Assembly: GCF_037300705.1 (NCBI RefSeq)
Contig: NZ_CP147776.1
Location: 5,896,857-5,960,856, forward strand
DNA length: 64,000 nt
Reading direction: 5' to 3'
Source: Massilia sp. W12
GTDB taxonomy: Bacteria; Pseudomonadota; Gammaproteobacteria; Burkholderiales; Burkholderiaceae_D
The notes below the pieces were generated by a model. That model searched no databases. It saw nothing but the letters and a program-made list of their open reading frames with translations, and was not told the DNA's origin. Position 1 is the stretch's first letter; every line of letters begins with the position of its first letter. The position numbers and the translations under genes were made by a program. Below are positions 45,876 to 57,770 of this stretch, in pieces.

Positions 45876-47744
45876 TTAATTATTGTTGACCACCAGGCGC
45901 GGCTCGCCCAGCGCAAAACGCTGTTTGATCGAGGCCGCAATGCCGGCGGCATCGAGACCTGCGCGCGCCAGCAGGAATTGCTGTTCGCCATGGTCGATGA
46001 ATTGATCCGGCAAGCCCAGCATCAACAGCGGTTTGACGATGCCGGCGGCGGCCAGGGCTTCTGCCACTGCCGCGCCGGCGCCGCCCATGACGCAGCCTTC
46101 TTCGACTGTGACAAGCGCGTCATGGCTGGCGGCCAGCTGTTTCACCAATTCCACATCGAGCGGTTTGACGAAGCGCATATTCGCCACGCTGGCGTTGAGT
46201 TCTTGCGCCGCGCCGAGCGCTGCCGTCAGCATCGTACCGAATGAGAGGATGGCGATATTCTGTCCCTCGCGCCGGATCTCACCGCGTCCCCATGGCCAGG
46301 CTTGCATCTCTTTTTGCACCGCCACGCCGGGGCCGGAGCCGCGCGGATAGCGCACCGCCGCCGGGCCGTCGTATTTCCACGCGGTGTACAGCGCCTGGCG
46401 GCATTCGTTTTCATCCGCCGGGGCCAGCACCATCATATTCGGGATGCAGCGCAGATAGGCGATGTCGTAATTGCCGGCGTGGGTGGCGCCATCGGCCCCC
46501 ACCAGGCCGGCGCGATCGAGTGCAAACGTGACATCCAGATTTTGCAACGCCACATCGTGAATCAATTGGTCGTAGCCGCGTTGCAGGAAGGTGGAATAAA
46601 TCGCCAGCACCGGCTTCAAGCCTTCCGCCGCCAAACCTGCGGCAAAGGTGACAGAGTGCTGTTCAGCGATGCCGACATCGTAATAGCGTTCCGGGTACAG
46701 CTGTTCAAAGCGCACCATGCCGGAACCTTCGCGCATCGCGGGGGTGATGCCGACCACCCGTTTATCCTGCGCCGCCATATCGCACAGCCAGTCGCCGAAC
46801 ACCTGGGTGTAAGTGAGTTTGCCGCCGCTGCTCGGTTTGATGCCTTCCGGCGGGTGGAATTTGCCGGTGCCGTGATACAGCACCGGGTCGGCTTCGGCGA
46901 GTTTGTAGCCTTGTCCCTTTTTTGTGACCACATGCAGAAATTGCGGGCCTTTCAATTGGCGCAGGTTTTGCAGGGTGGGGATCAGGGAATTCAAATCATG
47001 GCCGTCAATCGGGCCGATGTAGTTAAAGCCGAATTCTTCAAACATGGTGGCCGGCACCACCATGCCCTTGGCGTGTTCTTCCAGTTTTTTCGCCAGTTCG
47101 CGCATGGGGCCGGGCAATACGGTCTTGCCAACGTTTTTGGCGGCGGCGTAAAACTGGCCGGACATCAGGCGCGCCAGATAGCGGTTTAAGGCGCCGACCG
47201 GCGGTGAGATCGACATATCGTTGTCGTTCAAGACCACCAGCAAATTCAAATCTTCATGCACGCCGGCGTTATTCAAGGCTTCAAACGCCATGCCGGCGCT
47301 CATCGAGCCGTCGCCAATCACGGCAATCGCGTGGCGCTGCTCGCCTTTTTGACGCGCCGCCAGGGCCATGCCGAGCGCAGCGGAAATCGAGGTCGAGGAA
47401 TGCGCGGTGCCGAAGGTGTCGTATTCGCTTTCGCTGCGCTTGGGGAAGCCGGAAATGCCGCCGAATTGGCGCAGGCCGGACATTTGTTCGCGCCGCCCGG
47501 TCAAAATCTTGTGCGGGTAAGTCTGGTGGCCCACGTCCCACACGATGCGGTCATGCGGGGTGTGAAACACATAGTGCAGGGCGATTGTGAGTTCCACCGT
47601 GCCCAGGTTGGAGGACAGATGGCCGCCGGTTTTAGACACCGAGTCGAGAACAAATTGGCGCAGTTCAGTCGCCAGTTGCGGCAGTTGGTGCCGCCCCAGC
47701 CGGCGCAGATCAGCCGGGCTGTTGATTGTGTGCAGAATATCCAT
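45876..47744 (-). CDS. dxs: 1-deoxy-D-xylulose-5-phosphate synthase
   Basis: The 622-residue ThDP enzyme condenses pyruvate and glyceraldehyde-3-phosphate, the first step of the MEP isoprenoid pathway. Family marks: [50 protein letters not shown] (ThDP motif), and [17 protein letters not shown] with the catalytic Glu. Its ATG directly follows the ispA stop, so the two are translated together. It supplies precursors for IspA and for undecaprenyl carriers used by MurJ and MrdA. Confidence 0.96.
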   Translation of the reverse strand: MDILHTINSPADLRRLGRHQLPQLATELRQFVLDSVSKTGGHLSSNLGTVELTIALHYVFHTPHDRIVWDVGHQTYPHKILTGRREQMSGLRQFGGISGFPKRSESEYDTFGTAHSSTSISAALGMALAARQKGEQRHAIAVIGDGSMSAGMAFEALNNAGVHEDLNLLVVLNDNDMSISPPVGALNRYLARLMSGQFYAAAKNVGKTVLPGPMRELAKKLEEHAKGMVVPATMFEEFGFNYIGPIDGHDLNSLIPTLQNLRQLKGPQFLHVVTKKGQGYKLAEADPVLYHGTGKFHPPEGIKPSSGGKLTYTQVFGDWLCDMAAQDKRVVGITPAMREGSGMVRFEQLYPERYYDVGIAEQHSVTFAAGLAAEGLKPVLAIYSTFLQRGYDQLIHDVALQNLDVTFALDRAGLVGADGATHAGNYDIAYLRCIPNMMVLAPADENECRQALYTAWKYDGPAAVRYPRGSGPGVAVQKEMQAWPWGRGEIRREGQNIAILSFGTMLTAALGAAQELNASVANMRFVKPLDVELVKQLAASHDALVTVEEGCVMGGAGAAVAEALAAAGIVKPLLMLGLPDQFIDHGEQQFLLARAGLDAAGIAASIKQRFALGEPRLVVNNN

Positions 47745-48656
47745 TTACGCCTTCCGTTGCACAATCAAGTCTGCCAGTTGATGCAGCCGTTGTGCTTTTT
47801 CACCAAAGGGCAGCAAGGCGTCGTGCGCGCTTTGCTGCAATTCTTGCGCCAGGGCGCGCGAGGCGTCCAGGCCGAGTATCGTGACATAAGTCGGTTTATT
47901 GTCCGCCGCATCTTTGCCGGCGGTTTTGCCCAGTTGGGCGGAATCTTCCGTGGCGTCCAGGACATCATCCACCACTTGAAAGGCGAGGCCGATGGCTTGC
48001 GCATAGTCTTTCAGCGCGGCCAATTCCTGCGCCTGCGGCTGACGCCCGGCCCAGGCGCCGAGCAAAATCGAGACTTCCAGCATGGCCCCGGTTTTTAAGC
48101 GGTGCATGGTTTCCAGCTCAGGCCGGTTCAGCCGTTTGCCGACGCTTTCCAGGTCAATCGCCTGGCCGCCGCACATGCCGCGCGAACCGGCGGCGGCGGC
48201 TAACAGGCGCATGCTGTGCAGCGCGCGCGCCGGCGCTTGCTGCGCCAGCTCGCCCTCGCTCAAGACCGCAAACGCCTGCGCCTGCAGCGCATCGCCGACC
48301 AGCAGCGCAGTCGCTTCGTCATAAGCTTTGTGCACGGTCGGCTTGCCGCGCCGCAGCGCGTCATCGTCCATGCAGGGCATATCGTCGTGCACCAGGGAAT
48401 AGGCGTGAATCATTTCCACCGCGCAGGCGGCGCGCAAGGTGGCGTCCGGCCCGGCGTCGAATAATTCGCCGGCGGCATACGCCAGCAGCGGGCGCACCCG
48501 TTTGCCGCCATCCAACACGGCGTAGCGCATGGCCTGGTGCAGGCGCGCCGGGTGTTCTTGTTCAGGGGGGAGAAAAGTATGCAGGCCGTTTTCCACCTGT
48601 TCCGCAATGGCGCGGCTCCAGGCGCTGAAATCGGCGTTGGGCCAGTGCGCGTTCAT
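47745..48656 (-). CDS. ispA: Farnesyl diphosphate synthase IspA
   Basis: The 303-residue prenyltransferase has both aspartate-rich motifs: HDDMPCMDDDALRRGKPT (first DDxxxxD) and VVDDVLDATEDS (second DDxxD), plus GGKRVRPLLAYAAGE near the N-terminus. It makes farnesyl diphosphate from IPP and DMAPP. Its ATG overlaps the xseB stop in ATGA, and dxs begins right after it. xseB-ispA-dxs is the common order in proteobacteria. Confidence 0.95.
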   Translation of the reverse strand: MNAHWPNADFSAWSRAIAEQVENGLHTFLPPEQEHPARLHQAMRYAVLDGGKRVRPLLAYAAGELFDAGPDATLRAACAVEMIHAYSLVHDDMPCMDDDALRRGKPTVHKAYDEATALLVGDALQAQAFAVLSEGELAQQAPARALHSMRLLAAAAGSRGMCGGQAIDLESVGKRLNRPELETMHRLKTGAMLEVSILLGAWAGRQPQAQELAALKDYAQAIGLAFQVVDDVLDATEDSAQLGKTAGKDAADNKPTYVTILGLDASRALAQELQQSAHDALLPFGEKAQRLHQLADLIVQRKA

Positions 48657-48898
48657 GAATCCGCTCCGCTTTCAGCCAGGGGCTGCAGCATCTGGCCTTC
48701 CAACACCTTGACGCGTGCTTCAATCCGTTCCAGTTGCGCAGCGCAAAAGCGCACCAGCTCTGTGCCGCGCTGATAGGCGTCCAGACTGGCTTCGAGCGGC
48801 AGGTTGCCGCCTTCCATATTGGCGACTAATTGCTCCAGCTCGCCTATTGCCTGCTCGAAGCTGGCGGGTTCAGTGTTTTGTTTTTTTGACATAATCAT
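48653..48898 (-). CDS. xseB: Exodeoxyribonuclease VII small subunit
   Basis: The 81-residue protein has the XseB pattern: ASFEQAIGELEQLVANMEGG near the N-terminus, then LPLEASLDAYQRGTELVRFC and a short helical end. XseB forms the active ExoVII nuclease with XseA, not in this window. Start 48898 and a second ATG at 48892 are both possible; no strong ribosome site is seen. Overlap with ispA (ATGA) shows coupling. Confidence 0.9.
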   Translation of the reverse strand: MIMSKKQNTEPASFEQAIGELEQLVANMEGGNLPLEASLDAYQRGTELVRFCAAQLERIEARVKVLEGQMLQPLAESGADS

Positions 48899-49073
48899 CG
48901 GGTCACACAGCCTTGCCTTGCATTTGCATGTGCCGGTTCAGCAGATGCAAACCAGTGCGGGTTGCCAAGTTTAACCCGTTATTTTAGAACAAACCCACTG
49001 ATGCCGGCGGCGCCATGCAAAATGCGCCGGCGCCATACGGGTTGCGCCGCGCTTACCCTGGGCAAAAGCCGGC

Positions 49074-51065
49074 TTATTCCTTATTCCCGACTGTCTCGGC
49101 GCCTGGTTTCGGGCCGCCGTCGGATTCATCGTCGGCTTTCAATTCCGCCGCCGAGCGCAGCGCCGCGCTGTCTTCCCGCAGCAGCGGGGCGTGTTTCTTT
49201 TCGGCGTTTTCCACCGGGCGCTTGCCCAGCAGGTAAAAATCCAAAGCCTTGCGCACGATAGGCGCGGCGGCTTGCGCGCCGAAGCCGCCGTTTTCCACCA
49301 CAATCGAAACCGCAATGCGAGGCTTGTCGGCCGGCGCGAAAGCAATGTACAGCGCATTGTCGCGCAAGCGTTCGGCAATCAGCTTGGCGTTGTATTTTTC
49401 ATTTTGCTTGATGCCGATCACCTGCGCAGTGCCGGTTTTGCCGGCGGAAACATATTCCGCGCCGGCAAACACCTTGGCCGAGGTGCCTTCCCTGGTGACG
49501 CCGACCATGGTTTGTTTGATGATGTCCAGATTTTCCTGCTTGAGCGGGATGCGGTAGCTTTCCTTGGGCACGGTCAGCTTGCGCTCGCGCGTCACTGAAT
49601 TTTCAATCACCTTCACCAGGTGCGGCTTCATCACCACCCCGTTATTCGCCAAAATCGCCGTTGCGTAGGCCAGTTGCAGCGGGGTGAAATGGTTGTAACC
49701 CTGGCCGATGCCCAGCGAAATGGTTTCGCCGGCATACCATTTCTTTTGCTGCGGCGATTTATAGGCATTGCGCTTCCATTCGGTGGAAGGGAGCAGGCCG
49801 CGCTTTTCATGTTCCAGATCGATGCCGGTGAGCTGGCCAAAACCGAAGGGCTTCATGAAATCATGAATGCCATCCACCCCCATCTCATTCGCCAGAATGT
49901 AGTAATACGTGTCGCAGGAGTGCACCACCGAGCGGTACAGATCGACAAACCCATGGCCGCCTTCTTTATCGTCGCGGAATTTGTGATTGCCGAAATAAAA
50001 ATAGCCGGGATCGGAAATGCCCTGCTGCGGGGTGCGCTTGCCCAGCTCCAGCGCAGCCAGCGCCATAAACGGCTTATAGGTTGAGCCGGGCGGATAGGTG
50101 CCGCTGATCGGGCGGTTTAACAAAGGGCGGTCAAGCGAGTTGTTCAACTCATCCCAGCTTTGCTGGTCAATCCCTTCAACAAACAGATTCGGGTCAAAAC
50201 TCGGGCGCGAAACCCAGGCCAGCACGTCGCCGGTGGATGGTTCAATCGCCACCAGCGCGCCGCGCTGATTGCCAAACGCCTGTTCCACCACTTTTTGCAG
50301 TTCGATATCAATCGAGAGAATCAGATTATTGCCGGGCGTGGCCCCGGTGCGCGAGAGCGTGCGCACGGCGCGCCCGCCGGCTGAGACTTCCACTTCCTCA
50401 TAGCCGGTCTGGCCGTGCAATTCTTTTTCATAACTCTTTTCCAGACCTTCTTTGCCAATGTAGTCCGTGCCGTTGTAATTGGCGCTGTCTTCCATCTCTT
50501 CGATGCGTTTGGCGTCTCTTTGATTGATGCGGCCGATAAAGCCGATCACATGCGCCGCCACATCGCCCAGCGGATATTGGCGGAATAAACGGGCCTGGAT
50601 TTCCACGCCGGGAAAACGGAAGCGCTGCACCGTGAAGCGCGCCACCTCTTCATCGGTCAAACGGGTGCGGATCGGAATGCTTTCAAAATTCTTGGATTCC
50701 TCCATCAGTTTTTTGAATTTTTTGCGGTCGCGCGGCGCGATTTCGATCAAGCCCGATAATTCTTCGATCAGGCTGTCCAGATCCGTGCGGATCTTGGACG
50801 GCGTGATTTCCAGCGTGTAGGCGGAATAATTGCTGGCCAGCACCACGCCATTGCGGTCATAAATCAAGCCGCGATTGGGCACAATCGGCACGATCGAGAC
50901 GCGGTTTTCCTCAGCTTGCGCAACATAATCCGCATGTTTATACACTTGCAGCCAGACCACGCGCGCCAGCAGGCCGCCAAAGCAGGCCAGCACCAGCAGC
51001 GCAACGATGATCAGGCGCCAGCGGAACAGGCTCAGTTCGCGTTCAGCATTTTTAAATTCAGTCAT
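49074..51065 (-). CDS. mrdA: Penicillin-binding protein 2 (MrdA)
   Basis: The 663-residue transpeptidase of the elongasome crosslinks peptidoglycan during lateral growth. An N-terminal membrane helix lies at about 17-37; the dimerisation domain includes RGLIYDRNGVVLASN; catalytic motifs are STYKPF (Ser of SxxK), SCDTYYY (SxN-like) and KTGTAQ. The C-terminal tail from about 620 is acidic and Pro/Gly-rich and poorly conserved. It is the last gene of mreBCD-mrdA, 9 nt behind mreD. RodA, its usual partner and next gene, is not downstream here. Confidence 0.95.
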   Translation of the reverse strand: MTEFKNAERELSLFRWRLIIVALLVLACFGGLLARVVWLQVYKHADYVAQAEENRVSIVPIVPNRGLIYDRNGVVLASNYSAYTLEITPSKIRTDLDSLIEELSGLIEIAPRDRKKFKKLMEESKNFESIPIRTRLTDEEVARFTVQRFRFPGVEIQARLFRQYPLGDVAAHVIGFIGRINQRDAKRIEEMEDSANYNGTDYIGKEGLEKSYEKELHGQTGYEEVEVSAGGRAVRTLSRTGATPGNNLILSIDIELQKVVEQAFGNQRGALVAIEPSTGDVLAWVSRPSFDPNLFVEGIDQQSWDELNNSLDRPLLNRPISGTYPPGSTYKPFMALAALELGKRTPQQGISDPGYFYFGNHKFRDDKEGGHGFVDLYRSVVHSCDTYYYILANEMGVDGIHDFMKPFGFGQLTGIDLEHEKRGLLPSTEWKRNAYKSPQQKKWYAGETISLGIGQGYNHFTPLQLAYATAILANNGVVMKPHLVKVIENSVTRERKLTVPKESYRIPLKQENLDIIKQTMVGVTREGTSAKVFAGAEYVSAGKTGTAQVIGIKQNEKYNAKLIAERLRDNALYIAFAPADKPRIAVSIVVENGGFGAQAAAPIVRKALDFYLLGKRPVENAEKKHAPLLREDSAALRSAAELKADDESDGGPKPGAETVGNKE

Positions 51066-51074
51066 CGGGCAAAC

Positions 51075-51587
51075 TCAAAGTGGCCGGTTTTCATCACGAT
51101 CCACCGCACGCCGCTGCGGCGCCAGCAGTAAAGCCGAGGCCAGCGGCCATAACAGCGCGGCCACCAGACTGCCGAGGAAATAATCCCAGCCGGGAAAACG
51201 GCCACTGTGGATCAAATGCACCAGAGCGTGCGCTAATTGCGCCAGCAAAAGCAAGAGCAGAATGTGGAGCGCCTGGGTGGGCAATTGAAACCACAGCACG
51301 CGCCGGTGCAACATGATGGCGACATACGAAAGCAGGGTGTAAGCCAGCGCATTTTCACCCAGCAAAGTGGCGTTATGCACATCCATTAACAAACCCATGA
51401 AAAACGCGATGCCGATGCCGACTTTGCGCGGCTGGTGAATACTCCAAAACACCAGCACCAGGGCGACAAAATCCGGAATCGCCGCCAGGCCGCCCTTGGG
51501 CAGCAGATTCAAAATAAAGGCGGCGATCAGGCTGAAGGCGACAAACCAGTTATTCGCCGGCAGCAAAATATAGTGCGGTTGGTTCAT
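51075..51587 (-). CDS. mreD: Rod shape-determining protein MreD
   Basis: The 170-residue membrane protein has five or six hydrophobic segments (FVAFSLIAAFILNLLP, FVALVLVFWSIHQP, GIAFFMGLLMDVHNATLLGE, LLLLLLAQLAHALVHLI). The GLLMDV segment is the MreD signature. It belongs to the elongasome with MreB, MreC and MrdA. The start overlaps the mreC stop in ATGA, and mrdA starts 9 nt after it. Length is normal. Confidence 0.92.
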   Translation of the reverse strand: MNQPHYILLPANNWFVAFSLIAAFILNLLPKGGLAAIPDFVALVLVFWSIHQPRKVGIGIAFFMGLLMDVHNATLLGENALAYTLLSYVAIMLHRRVLWFQLPTQALHILLLLLLAQLAHALVHLIHSGRFPGWDYFLGSLVAALLWPLASALLLAPQRRAVDRDENRPL

Positions 51588-52603
51588 GGCTGTTTCCTGT
51601 CCTGCGCGGCGGCGCGCTGTGGCGCCGGCGTGGCCTGCGGCGCCGGCGTTGCGCCAGGGCCGGGGGCCGGCGTTGGCGTTGGCGTTGCCGTCGGCGTTGG
51701 CGTGCTGGCCGCCGGTTTGCTGTGTTTTTTGCCTGCCTTGTGATCTTCCAGCGGCGGACGGGGCGGAATATCCAGCGGATTGGTCAGCAAAATCAGCAAT
51801 TGGCGCTGGCGCTCAATTCCGGCCAGCGGTTCGCACACAATCCGGCCAAAGGCATTATTCGTATGGGTTTCCACTTTCAAAACCCGCGCCACATTCAAGC
51901 CGGCGGGATAGACCCCGTCAATCCCGGAGGTCATCAAAATATCGCCGGCCTTGATGTCGGCATTCGCCGCCATGAAATGCAAGTCCAGCATGCCGCCGCC
52001 CCGGCCATAAGCAATCGAGCGCAAGCCATTGCGCGCCACCTGCACCGGAATCGCCTGGTTTTTATCGGTCAGCAGGGTCACTTCCGAGGTCAGCGGAAAC
52101 ACCCGCGTGACCTGGCCGATCACGCCATGCGCATCAATCACCGGCTGCCCCACCGTCACCCCCACCAATTGGCCACGGTCGAGCACGATTTTGCGGGTGA
52201 AGGCGTCCGGCGTGTCGTACAGAATTTCGCCCACCACCGATTTCACCGGCAGACTGGCTTGTGCGCCCAGCAATTGGCGCAGATGGGCGTTTTCCGATTC
52301 CAGAAAACGCACTTTCTGCGCCGCTTGCGCTGACAGAATTTGCTGTTGCTTCAAATCGCGCACATCTTTTTGCAAGGTGGCGACGGTGGAGAAATAGGCG
52401 CCGGAACTGTTCACCGCGTCGCGCGGGGCCAGCGCCACCATTTGCAGAGGATAGAGTAAGGTGCCCAGGGTTTGCCGCAGCATGGTCAGCGCGTGCAGGC
52501 GCGCATCAGCCAGCAGCAAACCGCAAGAAAGCAGGGCGAAGAAAATCGCCTTGGCGCGCGCCGATGCGCCCTGCTTGAAAAGTGGCGGTGGAGTGTATTC
52601 CAT
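51584..52603 (-). CDS. mreC: Rod shape-determining protein MreC
   Basis: The 339-residue protein has a membrane helix (AIFFALLSCGLLLADARL), a coiled coil at about 70-110 (LQKDVRDLKQQQILSAQ) and a periplasmic beta domain (VIGQVTRVFPLTSEVTLLTD, DILMTSGIDGVYPAGL). From about residue 290 it has a long low-complexity tail rich in Thr-Pro-Ala repeats and charged residues, which varies among bacteria. It anchors the elongasome outside the membrane. mreB lies 84 nt upstream and mreD overlaps downstream. Confidence 0.94.
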   Translation of the reverse strand: MEYTPPPLFKQGASARAKAIFFALLSCGLLLADARLHALTMLRQTLGTLLYPLQMVALAPRDAVNSSGAYFSTVATLQKDVRDLKQQQILSAQAAQKVRFLESENAHLRQLLGAQASLPVKSVVGEILYDTPDAFTRKIVLDRGQLVGVTVGQPVIDAHGVIGQVTRVFPLTSEVTLLTDKNQAIPVQVARNGLRSIAYGRGGGMLDLHFMAANADIKAGDILMTSGIDGVYPAGLNVARVLKVETHTNNAFGRIVCEPLAGIERQRQLLILLTNPLDIPPRPPLEDHKAGKKHSKPAASTPTPTATPTPTPAPGPGATPAPQATPAPQRAAAQDRKQP

Positions 52604-52687
52604 AGCCTGTCAGTAATGCCTTCAATACAAAAGCCAAGCCCATGCCCGCACGCAAGTGGGGGCATGGGCTGGCGCGCGCGTCGGGGT

Positions 52688-54041
<1,354 letters not shown>

Positions 54042-54344
54042 ATGTCACTTACCTTGCAAGATGTACAAAGGATCGCCAATCTGGCGCGTCTGGAATTGAA
54101 TCAGGAACAACAAGCCGCCAGCCTGAACGATCTGAATAATATATTTGGCCTGGTGGAAGCAATGCGCGCAGTCGATACCACCGGCGTGGCTCCGCTGGCG
54201 CACCCGGTGGCGGCGATTTTGCCGCAACTCGCGCTGCGCCTGCGCGCCGATGAGGTGACAGAAAGCGATCAGCGCGCCGCATTTCAAGCCGTGGCCCCGG
54301 CCACCGAAGACGGCCTGTACCTGGTGCCGCGCGTCGTCGAATAA
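54042..54344 (+). CDS. gatC: Aspartyl/glutamyl-tRNA amidotransferase subunit C
   Basis: The start MSLTLQDVQRIANLARLELN at 54042 fits GatC; an in-frame ATG at 54018 is longer than the family. The 100-residue protein wraps between GatA and GatB and stabilises the amidotransferase. The conserved end LRADEVTESDQRAAFQAVAP and the final ATEDGLYLVPRVVE are seen. gatA starts 16 nt later. Confidence 0.94.
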   Translation: MSLTLQDVQRIANLARLELNQEQQAASLNDLNNIFGLVEAMRAVDTTGVAPLAHPVAAILPQLALRLRADEVTESDQRAAFQAVAPATEDGLYLVPRVVE

Positions 54345-54360
54345 GCCGCAGCCCACCTGA

Positions 54361-55827
54361 ATGAGTCAAGACATGCATACCAAAACCTTGAAGGAATTGT
54401 CCGGCCTGCTGCAGCAGCGTGAGATTTCCGCCCTGGAACTTGCCCAATCGTATTTACAGCGCATACAAAACAGCGACTTGAACGCCTTTTTGCATGTGGA
54501 TGCCGACGCCACCCTGGCGCAAGCGCGCGCCGCCGATGCGCGCTTAGCCGCCGGCGGCGCCCCGCTGCTGTGCGGCGTGCCGCTGGCGCACAAAGACATC
54601 TTTGTCACGCGCCACTGGCGCTCCACCGCCGGCTCGAAAATGCTGGAAAACTATAGCAGCCCGTTTGACGCCACCGTGGTCGAAAAACTGGCCGCGCATG
54701 GCATGGTGCATCTGGGCAAAACCAATTGCGATGAATTCGCCATGGGTTCCGCAAATGAAAACTCAGCCTTTGGCGCGGTCAAAAATCCCTGGGACAAACA
54801 AGCCACCCCGGGCGGCTCTTCCGGCGGTTCGGCGGCAGCCGTGGCCGCCGGCCTGACCCCTGCCGCCACCGGCACCGACACCGGCGGCTCAATCCGCCAG
54901 CCCGCCGCATTCTGCGGCATCAGCGGCATCAAGCCCACCTATGGCCGGGTGTCGCGCTATGGCATGATCGCCTTCGCCTCCTCGCTCGACCAGGGCGGCG
55001 CGATGGCGCGCACAGCCGAAGACTGCGCCCTGCTGTTAAATGGCATGGCCGGCTTCGATGCGCGCGACTCGACCAGCCTGGAAATGGCGGATGAAGACTA
55101 CACGCGCGACTTAAACCAGCCGTTGCAAGGCTTGCGCATCGGCCTGCCGCGCGAATATTTCGCCGAGGGCTTGAGCGCGGATGTCGAACAGGCGGTGCGC
55201 GCGGCCCTGCGCGAATATGAAAAACTGGGCGCCACCCTGGTCGATATCTCACTGCCGCGCACCGCGCTCTCGATTCCCGCTTACTACGTGATCGCGCCGG
55301 CGGAAGCTTCCTCAAATCTGAGCCGCTTTGATGGCGTGCGCTACGGCCACCGCGCCGCCCAGTACGAGAAACTGGACGAGATGTATAAAAAATCGCGCGC
55401 CGAAGGCTTCGGCCCCGAAGTGCAGCGCCGCATCCTGGTCGGCGCCTACGTGCTGTGCCATGGCTATTACGACGCCTACTATCTGCAAGCGCAAAAAATC
55501 CGCCGCATCATCGCCGACGATTTCAAACAGGCGTTCACGCAATGCGACGTGATCATGGGGCCGGTGGCGCCGAGCGTGGCCTGGGATCTGGGCGCGATCA
55601 CGAATGACCCGGTGGCCAATTACATGGCGGATATTTTCACCCTCTCGACCAGCCTGGCCGGCCTGCCCGGCATGTCGATTCCGGCAGGGTTTGGCCAGGG
55701 TGAGAAAAACAGCCGGCGTCCGGTGGGCCTGCAATTGATCGGCAATTATTTCAGCGAAAGCCGCCTGCTCGGCATTGCCCACCAATTCCAGCAAGCCACC
55801 GACTGGCATATGCGCCGCCCGGACTGA
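54361..55827 (+). CDS. gatA: Glutamyl-tRNA(Gln) amidotransferase subunit A
   Basis: The 488-residue amidase supplies ammonia from glutamine for converting Glu-tRNA(Gln) or Asp-tRNA(Asn). The Ser-cisSer-Lys triad is visible: K in PLAHKDIF, and [14 protein letters not shown] with the cis-Ser and catalytic Ser, preceded by the [10 protein letters not shown] segment. The signature [19 protein letters not shown] follows. Start is at 54361; a second ATG at 54373 also fits. The stop overlaps the ATG of the next gene in TGATG. Confidence 0.95.
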   Translation: MSQDMHTKTLKELSGLLQQREISALELAQSYLQRIQNSDLNAFLHVDADATLAQARAADARLAAGGAPLLCGVPLAHKDIFVTRHWRSTAGSKMLENYSSPFDATVVEKLAAHGMVHLGKTNCDEFAMGSANENSAFGAVKNPWDKQATPGGSSGGSAAAVAAGLTPAATGTDTGGSIRQPAAFCGISGIKPTYGRVSRYGMIAFASSLDQGGAMARTAEDCALLLNGMAGFDARDSTSLEMADEDYTRDLNQPLQGLRIGLPREYFAEGLSADVEQAVRAALREYEKLGATLVDISLPRTALSIPAYYVIAPAEASSNLSRFDGVRYGHRAAQYEKLDEMYKKSRAEGFGPEVQRRILVGAYVLCHGYYDAYYLQAQKIRRIIADDFKQAFTQCDVIMGPVAPSVAWDLGAITNDPVANYMADIFTLSTSLAGLPGMSIPAGFGQGEKNSRRPVGLQLIGNYFSESRLLGIAHQFQQATDWHMRRPD

Positions 55828-56288
55828 TGCGCGCCTGGGCCTGGCTCCTGCTCTTGACATGCGGTGTGGCGCAGGGCGCCGCATTGGATCTGCGCTTTTC
55901 CTGCAGCCACAGCGAAGGCGAGGGAGAAAACCGGGTGATTTACAGCGATGTCGGCGAATTCAAACTCGATGGCGACAAGCTGCAAGCCTTGCAATGGGAA
56001 TCCGCCCTGCACCGGCGCACCCACGGTTTTGACTGCAGCATCAGCCAGGAAGACGGCGTACAGGCGGAAGAAATTGAAGGCGGCTGGCGCCTGCGCTTAG
56101 CAGACCCCGCCGGCGCGCGCAGCGCGCGCGGCTACGACACCGGGCGCGGGCGCCAGTGCAGCATCCGCCTGCTGCGTGAAAACGACTATCTGAAAATTGT
56201 GCCGACCTGCGCCGTGCTGTGCGGTTCGCGCGCGAACTTTTCGGCCATCAGCGTGCATCTGCCCAGCCGCACATGCCGCTACGATTGA
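55827..56288 (+). CDS. Small secreted protein between gatA and gatB
   Basis: The 153-residue product starts inside the gatA stop (TGATG) and has a signal peptide, [20 protein letters not shown] (cut near residue 18). It has five cysteines in the mature part ([37 protein letters not shown]), so disulfides are likely and it is presumably periplasmic. Family unknown. Translational coupling ties it to the tRNA amidotransferase genes, though no functional link is evident. gatB follows 16 nt later. Confidence 0.68.
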   Translation: MRAWAWLLLLTCGVAQGAALDLRFSCSHSEGEGENRVIYSDVGEFKLDGDKLQALQWESALHRRTHGFDCSISQEDGVQAEEIEGGWRLRLADPAGARSARGYDTGRGRQCSIRLLRENDYLKIVPTCAVLCGSRANFSAISVHLPSRTCRYD

Positions 56289-56304
56289 ACAAAGGGACAG
56301 AAAT

Positions 56305-57768
56305 ATGGAATGGGAAGTAGTGATCGGCTTGGAAACGCATGTGCAGTTGACCACAGCCTCCAAAATTTTCAGCGGCGCCTCGACTGCATTCGGGGCCAGC
56401 CCGAACACCCAGGCCTGCGCGGTGGACCTGGCCTTGCCCGGCGTGCTGCCGGTGATGAATCGCGGCGCGGTGGAACGCGCGATTGCGTTTGGTCTGGCGA
56501 TTGGCGCACAAGTCGCGCCGCTCTCGGTGTTTGCGCGCAAAAATTATTTCTACCCCGACCTGCCCAAGGGTTACCAGATCAGCCAATATGAATTGCCGGT
56601 GGTGGTGGGCGGCGCGCTCAGCTTTTTTTATCAGCAAGACGGCAAGCAGCAGGAAATGACAGTGAATTTGACGCGCGCCCATCTGGAAGAAGACGCCGGC
56701 AAATCGCTGCATGAAGACTACCACGGCATGAGCGGCATCGACCTGAATCGCGCCGGCACCCCGCTGCTGGAAATCGTCACCGAACCGGAAATGCGCAGCG
56801 CGGCGCAAGCGGTCGGCTATGCGCGCGCGCTGCATGCGCTGGTAACCTGGCTCGGCATTTGCGACGGCAATATGCAAGAAGGCAGCTTCCGCTGCGACGC
56901 AAATGTCTCAGTCCGTCCCAAGGGACAGAAAGAATTCGGCACCCGCTGCGAAATCAAAAATCTGAACTCCTTCCGCTTCATGGAAGACGCCATCAATTAT
57001 GAAGTGCGGCGCCAGATTGAACTGATTGAAGACGGCGGCAAAGTGGTGCAAGCGACCCGCTTATACGACCCGGACAAACGCGAAACGCGCGAAATGCGCA
57101 CCAAGGAAGATGCGCAAGACTACCGCTACTTCCCCGACCCCGATTTGCCGCCCTTGGTGATCACGCCTGACATGATGGCGCGCGTGCAAGCCGGCATGCC
57201 GGAACTGCCATCCGCCATCCGCGCCCGCCTGTGCCAGGACTATGGCTTGCCGGCCTATGACGCCAGCGTGCTGACGCAAAGCCGCGCCATGGCCAACTAC
57301 TTCGGCGCCGTGGTCGAAGCCGCCGGCCCCGCCCACGCCAAAGCGGCGGCGAATTGGCTGATGGGCGAAGTCTCTTCCAGCTTAAACCGCGCCGGCATCG
57401 ACATCGACGCGATGCCGGTGCGTCCCGCCCAACTGGCGCAAATGCTGCTGCGCATCGCCGACGGCACAATCAACCAGAAAATCGCCAAAGAATTATTCGC
57501 CGCACTGTGGGAGGCGAATCGTGAAGAGGCCAATCTGGCGGATCACATCATCGCCGAACGCGGCTGGAAACAGATTTCCGACAGCGGCGCGCTGGAAGCG
57601 ATTGTGGACAGCGTGCTGGCGGCCAATCCCAAATCCATCGAGCAATACAAAGCCGGCAAAGAACAAGCCATCAACGCCTTGATCGGCCAAGCCATGAAAG
57701 CCAGCAAGGGCCAGGCCAATCCGGCGCAGTTGACGGAGATGTTTAAGAGCAGGATTGCGGGGATGTGA
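56305..57768 (+). CDS. gatB: Aspartyl/glutamyl-tRNA amidotransferase subunit B
   Basis: The start [20 protein letters not shown] at 56305 is the canonical GatB N-terminus, with AAAGGGACAG upstream; the frame to 56197 overlaps the previous gene. The 487-residue protein carries the kinase-like domain ([29 protein letters not shown]) that activates the acyl-tRNA, and a C-terminal YqeY-like tRNA-binding domain (about 335-487). It acts with GatA and GatC. It is the last recognisable housekeeping gene before the defence island. Confidence 0.95.
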   Translation: MEWEVVIGLETHVQLTTASKIFSGASTAFGASPNTQACAVDLALPGVLPVMNRGAVERAIAFGLAIGAQVAPLSVFARKNYFYPDLPKGYQISQYELPVVVGGALSFFYQQDGKQQEMTVNLTRAHLEEDAGKSLHEDYHGMSGIDLNRAGTPLLEIVTEPEMRSAAQAVGYARALHALVTWLGICDGNMQEGSFRCDANVSVRPKGQKEFGTRCEIKNLNSFRFMEDAINYEVRRQIELIEDGGKVVQATRLYDPDKRETREMRTKEDAQDYRYFPDPDLPPLVITPDMMARVQAGMPELPSAIRARLCQDYGLPAYDASVLTQSRAMANYFGAVVEAAGPAHAKAAANWLMGEVSSSLNRAGIDIDAMPVRPAQLAQMLLRIADGTINQKIAKELFAALWEANREEANLADHIIAERGWKQISDSGALEAIVDSVLAANPKSIEQYKAGKEQAINALIGQAMKASKGQANPAQLTEMFKSRIAGM

Positions 57769-57770
57769 GG

